This document shows positions 21,238 through 28,200 of a DNA stretch of 28,200 nucleotides, in pieces (the stretch's first letter is position 1; each line of letters opens with the position of its first letter). The notes beneath the pieces are model-generated. The model saw only the letters and a list, made by a program, of their open reading frames with translations. It was not told where the DNA came from and did not search any database. Source of the DNA: a bacterium (lineage in GTDB: Bacteria; Electryoneota; RPQS01). Made by a program: the position numbers and the translations under genes. Location: the NCBI GenBank assembly GCA_016721565.1, contig JADKHW010000009.1:1-28200 (forward strand), in the 5' to 3' direction.

Positions 21238-21238
21238 G

Positions 21239-22861
21239 CTAATTGCGAGTGAAGTTAATGAAGACGTCGCGGCCCGTCAGAGCATCACCGCGATGCAGCA
21301 CAATCCGTTCGAAGTTGCTGCCACCGGGAGATCCCAGAAGCCGAAGCGGTCGCCTTGCGAAAAAATGCCGTTTAGATCATTGTCCATGATCAGGCCAAAA
21401 CGGGCAGTCAATGAATCAGCTTCCGTTAAGCTGAAAGAAATCGAGTATGCGACCGAATCACCGTTCGTTGTTGTGGCCTCCCACTCAGGAGTCAAGAAGC
21501 GGATTGGATTGGGAAGGCCCGTTGCCAGCGTATCCATGAAGAACACAAGGTTGTTTACCGATAAGCCTGCGCGCACATATCCAAGTCCCGAAATGCTAAC
21601 CGTGGTTTGTGGTGCGCGTGGGAGCTGTTTTACGTAGTTTGCCCAAATAGGCGAGGTTTGTGACAGTCCAAGATCGGCGTATGCATCGCCAATTGTTGAA
21701 TCAAGGTCGGTCTGCGTCGGGAAGTAGAAGCAAAGCCCCATGTGTCCGTTGCCCTCCTCAGAACCGTATGACGAGACGCGCGCGGAGCGTGTTGTGCTCA
21801 CTAAGTCCTGTGCGGAAGTAATAAGCTCTGCGTACTGTTCATCCTGAAAGATTGGCGACGCCGCAATACGATCGGCGTATTCTTGGATATCCACGTTTAT
21901 GCCGTTGTGCAATTCGCTCTGCATCAGTTCGTCACGCAATGTTAGCAGAGCCGGAGCCTGAGTCGTGCTGGCCTCAAGCCAGTTTGAGCTGAATGTGTCA
22001 AATGCGGCCGCTACATCGTTCATGGTGTTTGTGTTCCACAGGGTCGTGAAAAAGACCGCTTCTGACGTGTCCTGTGCCAAACGTTCCGCATCAATCATAT
22101 AGGCAGCAAGTTCATCACGGGTTAGCTCTGGCTGCGATTGCAAATCACGGTACCATTCGGAAATGATCTTATGGTGCGGCTGTTCGACATTGAATGTTGA
22201 GGTAAGTACCAAGTCGGCTGTATTCCGCAAACTCATAGACATTTTCAATCGTGCCCATATTGCGCGCGTAGAGCGCCAGAATATCAAACTTGCCGCCCGG
22301 CAGCAAATGAGATACGCTCTCGATCTCTTCGCGTAGCTTGTCAATCGGCATACCCAGTTCATTGTTATAGTCGCCCATCATGCCCTGCCAGCCATGTCCG
22401 TCGCCCGCAAGGCAAAGCACATAGTGGTCAGCGTGCATTTGCGACAACGACGTCTCAAGAAACATGCGCAAAGTCTGTGGATCGCCTGTGCTCACAGAGC
22501 CAAGATTTGCGACTAATTCCGAATTTAACAAACCTACTGGTTGGCGCGGACTAAACTCCACATCGTAGATTCCTACTTCACCCTGAGCTGCCGGCGTTGC
22601 CAAGCACGCTTGTGTCATCGTTTGCGGCGAGTTTAGTTCGGTTTCCATCACGCGTACGGTAGCAACTGCACGAGAAGAAGACATTGACGGTCCGGAGAGT
22701 TGATCGCCTTCGTAATTGCCGGCAGCATAGATCAAAACACCCCATGTCTGGTTGTCTGCTTCAGGTTCAATTCCTGTGCGTGTGACCCGGTCTTCTGCGC
22801 AACCAAAGAAGACGGTCATTGACAGAAAGAGCAGGCTGGTAGTAGCGAAACGAGAGTTCAT
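21239..22861 (-). CDS. Clostripain (C11)-like lipoprotein, catalytic residues apparently replaced (frameshifted)
   Basis: About 540 residues. ATG 22861 starts a lipoprotein signal (MNSRFATTSLLFLSMTVFFGC). The family resemblance is to clostripain (C11) cysteine peptidases: WGVLIYAAGNYEGDQL near the N terminus, HYVLCLAGDGHGWQG where the family has a DHGxGW-type His motif, FDILALYARNMGTIENVYEF where it has the FDACLM-type Cys motif, then ADLVLTSTFNVE and HMGLCFYFP. The Cys position reads as YARNM, with no Cys, and the His is displaced two residues (GDGHGW), so it may be a pseudoenzyme. A frameshift near 22215 joins the halves. A second near 21330 (CCC short by one C) hides the end: repaired, it reads PGGSNFERIVLHRGDALTG and stops at TAG 21239-21241, 13 bases before the receptor start. 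Probably lipid-anchored in the envelope and co-transcribed with the receptor. Confidence 0.7.
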
Positions 22862-23317
22862 TTTAGAATGGGAGTTGAGTGAGGGAATGCGGTATCCACT
22901 TCACCGCGTAATTGAGCGTAAGATAATCCCATATCATTGCACTCGCATGAGCAGAGCATTAGATTTTGATTAGAAATCTTGCTAAACCATTGTTTTTTAG
23001 GGTTAGATATCAGCACTAGGATGTAAATGCCTCGCGTAAAAAGGTAAAGTAATCCGAGGTGGACTTTGTCATTCGGGTAGCCATGTCTTTGATTCGCAAC
23101 CAGAAAAAATTCAAGGATCGAGTAATGTGTATTGCAATATCATTTGATATGTACTATCTTAGTTTTATGAATACGAGGCTGGCTCGTTGGCAGGTCAATT
23201 CAATTGAAATAGGCACAGCGCTTGCCTATCATGAATTAAACCTTGCGAGTTAGTTTTTGATTTGATGGACAGTAATAGTTTTTAAGATGTAATAGGTGAC
23301 TTTCGAGAATAATTCTC
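22862..23317. other. Divergent intergenic region before the cytochrome gene
   Basis: About 455 AT-rich bases between the divergently transcribed clostripain-like lipoprotein and the multiheme cytochrome. It should contain both promoters. Short open frames here show no coding features. A small inverted repeat lies at 23137-23150. Confidence 0.55.
23137..23150. promoter_or_regulatory. Small inverted repeat, possible operator
   Basis: ATATCA-TT-TGATAT, a 6-bp dyad with a 2-base spacer, located about 170-180 bases upstream of the cytochrome start. It could bind a dimeric regulator, but such AT-rich dyads also arise by chance. Confidence 0.25.
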
Positions 23318-26300
23318 TTGAAGTCAGGACATGTGAACCGCAAATTTCTGCATACCTACCTACCCGTCTGGGCGCTCTGCCTTGTACTTGCCTCAGCAGT
23401 TCTTGCTGATGTAGGCAATCCGCACGGCCAGATGTCGCTGGATTGCAACAAGTGCCACACGGTAACGGGTTGGTCGCCTCTTCTTTCCCCTTTGCCATTT
23501 TCGCACGACTCTACACAGTTCCCGCTGGCAGGCCGCCATGCGGGTTCTTCGTGTTTGTCCTGTCACACGAGCCTGGTCTTTGCCGAGGCACAACCAACTT
23601 GTGTAGCATGCCATGCGGATGTCCACACAGGTCAGTTTGGCAATAACTGCGAGAAGTGCCATACAGCCAATAGTTGGGACGAGCGGATGGGCATGCTGAA
23701 TCAGCACGCAACCACACGGTTTCCATTAATTGGTCGTCATGCCCTGATCGATTGCCAAGCATGCCATTCCAGCGGCCAGCTTGCAGGATTGGAAACGGCT
23801 TGCGCTTCGTGCCATCTTGATGATTTCAATAAGACGACAGATCCCAGCCATACTCTGGCTGGGTTTTCTGTTTCATGTGAATCATGCCACAGCACAATGA
23901 TCACGGATTGGAAAGCGCCGAACTTTGTTCACGGCGAGGCGTTTCCTCTGACTGCCGGGCACTCAGGATTGCGCTGTGTGTCCTGCCATACGAACATGGC
24001 ATTCACTTCTACAGAGACGGCGTGCATAACCTGCCATCGTGACGACTATGTCGGCGTTGCCAGCCCGAATCATCAGGCCAACGGTTATCCAGAGAACTGC
24101 CTTGAATGTCATACGACATCAAATTGGGACACTCCCTTTGACCATCAGACCACCCAATTCCCATTGTCAGGCCGACACATCGAGACAAACTGTGCAAGTT
24201 GCCACAGTTCTGGTCAGTATGCAGGATTGGATGGCCATTGCTGGTCATGCCATGCGGCCGACTATGAGACAACGAGTACACCTGATCATCAGGAGATTCA
24301 GTTACCGCATCAGTGTGAAGGCTGCCATACGGCACAAAACTGGGACGCGTCTTTTGATCACAATCGCGATACACAGTTCGAACTGACAGGCGGCCATGTG
24401 ATGATCGGTTGCAAGGAGTGCCACACGGGCGGATCGCTCGAAAGTACTCCGATGGAATGCGTCTCCTGTCATCTTGACGATTACAATGGCACCACGACTC
24501 CGGATCATGCGGCCACGCAGATGCCGACAACTTGCATCGATTGCCACACCACTGAAACATGGGATCAGGCATTTGATCACCAGACTACCTCATTTCCGCT
24601 AACGGGCCAGCACGTCAGACTGCTTGCCAGCAGTGCCACATCGGTGGCGTGTTTGAAGGCACTCCGAGCCAGTGTATCGATTGCCATTTAGCAGATTATA
24701 ACGGCACAACGGATCCTGATCACGAAGCTACCCAGATGTCGACAAATTGCACGCAGTGCCACACGACGACTAATTGGGACGCAACGTTTGACCATCAGCA
24801 ACTGCGTTCCCGCTAACAGGTCAACATGTCCAGACCGCGTGTCAGCAATGCCACATCGGTGGAGTGTTTGAAGGCACTCCGAGTCAGTGTATCGATTGCC
24901 ATTTGGCCGATTACAATGGTACATCCGATCCTGATCACGAAGCAGCTCAGATGTCGACGGCATGCCTAGAGTGTCACACGACGTCCAACTGGGAGGCAAC
25001 GTTTGATCATCAAGCTACCGCGTTCCCGCTAACGGGCCAGCATGTCCAGACCGCGTGTCAGCAATGCCACATCGGTGGCGTGTTTGAAGGGACTCCGAGT
25101 CAGTGTATCGATTGCCATTTGGCCGATTACAATGGTACATCCGATCCTGATCACGAGGCGGCACAGATGTCGACAGCCTGTCTTGAGTGCCATACGACGT
25201 CAAATTGGGATGCAACGTTTGATCATCAGACCACGGCATTCCCATTGACGGGTCAGCACGTCCAGACTGCTTGCCAGCAGTGCCACATCGGTGGCGTGTT
25301 TGAAGGGACTCCGAGTCAGTGCATCGATTGTCATTTAGCAGATTATAACGGCACAACGGATCCTGATCACGAAGCGGCTCAGATGTCGACAGCCTGTCTT
25401 GAGTGCCATACGACCTCCAACTGGGACGCAAGCTTTGATCACCAAGCCACAGCTTTCCCGCTAACGGGCCAGCATGTCCAGACCGCTTGTCAGCAGTGCC
25501 ACATCGGTGGCGTGTTTGAAGGCACTCCGAGTCAGTGTATCGATTGCCACTTGGCCGATTACAATGGTACATCCGATCCGGATCACGAAGCGACCCAGAT
25601 GTCGACCAACTGCACGCAGTGCCACACGACGACTAATTGGGACGCAACGTTTGACCATCAAGCTACTGCGTTCCCGCTAACAGGTCAACATGTGCAGACC
25701 GCGTGTCAGCAGTGCCACATCGGCGGTGTGTTTGAAGGCACTCCGAGTCAGTGTATCGATTGCCATTTGGCCGATTACAATGGTGCAACCGATCCGGATC
25801 ACGAAGCGACCCAGATGTCGACCAACTGCACGCAGTGCCACACGACGACTAATTGGGACGCAACGTTTGACCATCAGACTACTGCGTTCCCGCTAACAGG
25901 TCAGCATGTGCAGACCGCTTGTCAGCAGTGCCACATCGGTGGTGTATTTGAGGGCACTCCGAGTCAGTGTATTGACTGCCATTTGGCCGATTACAATGGT
26001 ACGACCAACCCTGATCATGAAGCGGCACAAATGTCGACGGCATGCCTCGAGTGTCACACGACCTCGAACTGGGACGCAACGTTTGATCATCAGACTACGG
26101 CGTTCCCGTTAACGGGTCAACATGTCCAGACTGCTTGTCAGCAGTGCCACATCGGTGGTGTATTTGAAGGGACTCCGAGTCAGTGCATCGATTGTCACTT
26201 AGCCGATTACAATGGTACGACCAACCCTGATCATGAAGCGGCACAAATGTCGACGGCATGCCTAGAGTGTCACACGACGTCCAACTGGGACGCAAGCTTT

Positions 26301-28200
26301 GATCATCAAGCTACGGCGTTCCCGCTAACAGGTCAGCATGTGCAGACCGCGTGTCAGCAGTGCCACATCGGTGGTGTATTTGAGGGCACTCCGAGCCAGT
26401 GTATCGATTGTCACTTAGCAGATTACAATGGCACAACCGATCCGGATCACGAAGCGACCCAGATGTCGACCAACTGCACGCAGTGTCACACGACAACGAA
26501 CTGGGATGCGAGCTTTGATCATCAGACCACGGCATTCCCGCTAACGGGTCAGCATGTCCAGACCGCTTGTCAGCAATGCCATATCGGTGGAGTGTTTGAA
26601 GGCACTCCGAGTCAGTGTATCGATTGCCACTTGGCCGATTACAATGGTACATCCGATCCTGATCACGAAGCGGCCCAGATGTCGACGGCATGCCTAGAGT
26701 GTCACACGACGTCCAACTGGGATGCGACATTTGATCATCAGACCACCGCGTTCCCGCTAACGGGCCAGCATGTCCAGACCGCTTGTCAGCAGTGCCACAT
26801 CGGCGGCGTGTTTGAAGGCACTCCGAGTCAGTGTATCGATTGCCATTTGGCCGATTACAATGGTACATCCGATCCTGATCACGAAGCGACCCAGATGTCG
26901 ACCAACTGCACGCAGTGTCACACGACGTCCAACTGGGATGCGAGCTTTGATCATCAGACCACGGCATTCCCGCTAACGGGCCAGCATGTCCAGACCGCTT
27001 GTCAGCAATGCCACATCGGTGGCGTGTTTGAAGGCACTCCGAGTCAGTGTATCGATTGCCACTTAGCTGATTACAACGGCACGACCGATCCTGATCATGA
27101 AGCGGCACAGATGTCGACGGCATGCCTAGAGTGTCACGCGACGTCCAACTGGGACGCGAGCTTTGATCATCAAGCTACCGCGTTCCCGCTAACGGGCCAG
27201 CATGTCCAGACTACGTGTCAGCAATGCCACATCGGTGGAGTATTTGAAGGCACGCCGAGTCAGTGTATCGATTGCCACTTGACAGATTATAACAGCTCTT
27301 CTGAGCCCGATCACGAGGCCGATCATTTCCCGACAACGTGTCAGGCATGCCATTCCACAAGTAATTGGAACTCGACATTTAACCATAACAATACAGGCTT
27401 CCCGCTGACAGGACAGCATGTTCAAGCGACCTGTAACCAGTGTCATGCGAGCGGCCAATACGATGGACTCCCGACAACGTGTGTGAGTTGTCATGTAGCA
27501 GACTATAATAATACGGACGAGCCAGACCATCAAGCAGCTGGTTTCTCAAATCAATGTCAAACGTGCCACGACGAACAACTGGGACGCCAACTTACAATCA
27601 TAATAATACCGGCTTCCCCTTAACGGGTCGGCACGTTCAAGCGACCTGTATCCAGTGCCATGCAAGTGGCCAATACGATGGACCCCCAACAACTTGCGCA
27701 AGCTGCCATTTGTCCGATTACAATGGCACAAACGATCCTGATCATGAGGCCGCGAACTTCCCGACCACGTGCCAGACATGCCATTCCACGAGCAATTGGT
27801 CATCGACGTTTAACCACAACAATACGAGCTTCCCGTTAACCGGCCAGCACGTCCAAGCAAGTTGCAATCAATGTCACGCAAGCGGTCAGTATGACGGACT
27901 ACCGACAACGTGTGTGAGTTGTCACTTAGCTGACTACAATGGCACAACCGATCCTGATCATGAGGCGGCACAGTTCCCGACAACTTGCCAGACGTGCCAT
28001 ACAACAAACAACTGGGACGCCAACTACAATCACAATAACACCGGCTTCCCGTTAACGGGTCGACATATCTCTGCAACCTGTAATCAATGTCACGCAAGCG
28101 GTCAATATGACGGACTTCCAACAAATTGTTCCAGCTGTCACTTGGCCGACTACAATGGGACAACTGATCCTGATCACGAGGCGGCGAACTTCCCGACGAC
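23318..28200 (+). CDS. Giant repeat-built multiheme cytochrome c (at least 66 haems; continues past window; frameshifted)
   Basis: An exported c-type cytochrome of at least 1,620 residues, cut by the window edge. The start is TTG 23318 or, more likely, GTG 23333 (AGGA three bases upstream). The signal peptide is NRKFLHTYLPVWALCLVLAS..LA. I count 66 CXXCH haem-binding motifs: 16 before the frameshift at about 24620, one more before the homogeneous block, 36 in twelve near-identical 72-residue units (24652-27242), and 13 in divergent units to the edge. Each unit has three CXXCH (CIDCH; CLECH or CTQCH; CQQCH) and exactly three other His (PDHEA, FDHQ, TGQHV), enough for bis-His ligation of all three haems. 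Indels near 24620 (CC read as C), 24800 and 27560-27585 split the frame; the repeats resume unchanged after each. It probably carries electrons across or outside the envelope. No porin, NHL partner or sorting domain for it is visible here. Confidence 0.9.
24652..27242 (+). repeat. Twelve near-identical 216-bp tandem repeats (haem-triplet units)
   Basis: Units begin with the codons for FEGTPSQ at 24652, 24867, 25083, 25299, 25515, 25731, 25947, 26163, 26379, 26595, 26811 and 27027. Spacing is exactly 216 bases except the first, which is 215 because of an indel near 24800. The units are nearly identical at the DNA level, including synonymous sites, implying recent duplication or ongoing homogenisation. 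Each encodes 72 residues and three haem sites. The unit at 27243 is a hybrid leading into the next block. Confidence 0.95.
27243..28200 (+). repeat. Divergent 216-bp repeats of the C-terminal block
   Basis: Units start at 27243, 27459, 27674, 27890 and 28106 and keep the 72-residue period (one 215-base step from an indel near 27570). The first opens with the core sequence FEGTPSQCIDCH but then changes to FPTTCQACH, NHNNTGFPLTG and CHASGQ; later units open YDGLPTTCVSCH. The block is more diverse at DNA level than the core and runs off the right edge. Confidence 0.9.

Noticed and set aside
23059..23253. 64-codon open frame upstream of the cytochrome
   Set aside because: It lies in an AT-rich divergent promoter region, has no convincing ribosome binding site and no similarity I recognise.
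24600..24830. Programmed ribosomal frameshifting in the cytochrome gene
   Set aside because: Sister repeats show the missing bases, and no slippery site followed by a structured element is seen. Single-base sequence loss is simpler.
26311..27123. Long open frames on the - strand within the cytochrome array, such as 270 codons
   Set aside because: The array period is a multiple of three, so any stop-free antisense frame in one unit repeats in all of them. There is no start signal and the product is a compositionally odd Cys/His/Arg/Ser repeat.
24652..27242. Regular repeats considered as a CRISPR array or satellite
   Set aside because: The period is 216 bases, a multiple of three, and the repeats encode an unbroken haem-protein frame with no spacers.
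1..28200. tRNA, rRNA, riboswitch, insertion sequence or phage genes
   Set aside because: I found no tRNA-like cloverleaf, rRNA-like sequence, transposase or integrase frame, or known riboswitch core on reading both strands, though a covariance-model search was not possible.

Overview
The window looks like a chromosomal stretch from an uncultured Gram-negative bacterium of the FCB superphylum (Zixibacteria/KSB1/Calditrichota-like; the exact phylum cannot be read from the sequence). The evidence is a type IX secretion (T9SS) type A C-terminal domain on a giant secreted protein, a TonB-dependent receptor with an N-terminal carboxypeptidase-regulatory domain, several lipoproteins and a very large multiheme cytochrome c.

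Layout. (1) 1-6.9 kb: three OPT-family oligopeptide transporter genes, one on + (86-1982) converging on a tandem pair on - (6875-4599 and 4597-2058). All are broken by many small indels. (2) 7.5-9.1 kb, +: a dipeptidyl-peptidase III (M49)-like protein that appears to lack the segment with the zinc-binding motif. (3) 9.7-15.7 kb, +: a ~1,740-residue secreted protein (alpha/alpha toroid, beta-helix, Ig/FN3-like region, dockerin-like, cohesin-like, T9SS sorting domain), then a small secreted cohesin-like/FN3 protein. (4) 22.9-15.7 kb, -: a clostripain-like lipoprotein without recognisable catalytic residues, coupled to a TonB-dependent receptor, then a secreted beta-helix protein and a small lipoprotein, separated by terminators. 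(5) 23.3 kb to the window end, +: a multiheme cytochrome c with 66 CXXCH motifs inside the window. It is built from 72-residue (216-bp) repeats carrying three haems each, and it continues past the right edge.

How they fit together: the OPT transporters and the M49-like protein suggest peptide uptake and breakdown. The - strand cluster looks like an outer-membrane uptake/surface locus of unknown substrate. The cytochrome points to extracellular or trans-envelope electron transfer. No direct link between the cytochrome and the other genes is visible.

Sequence quality: almost every long gene carries one or more frameshifts. Several can be repaired by restoring one base in a short homopolymer, and the conserved protein then continues undamaged. 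I therefore treat broken genes as single genes with indel errors, not as decayed pseudogenes. Errors are densest in the first 3.2 kb. Coordinates of broken genes are reconstructed spans.
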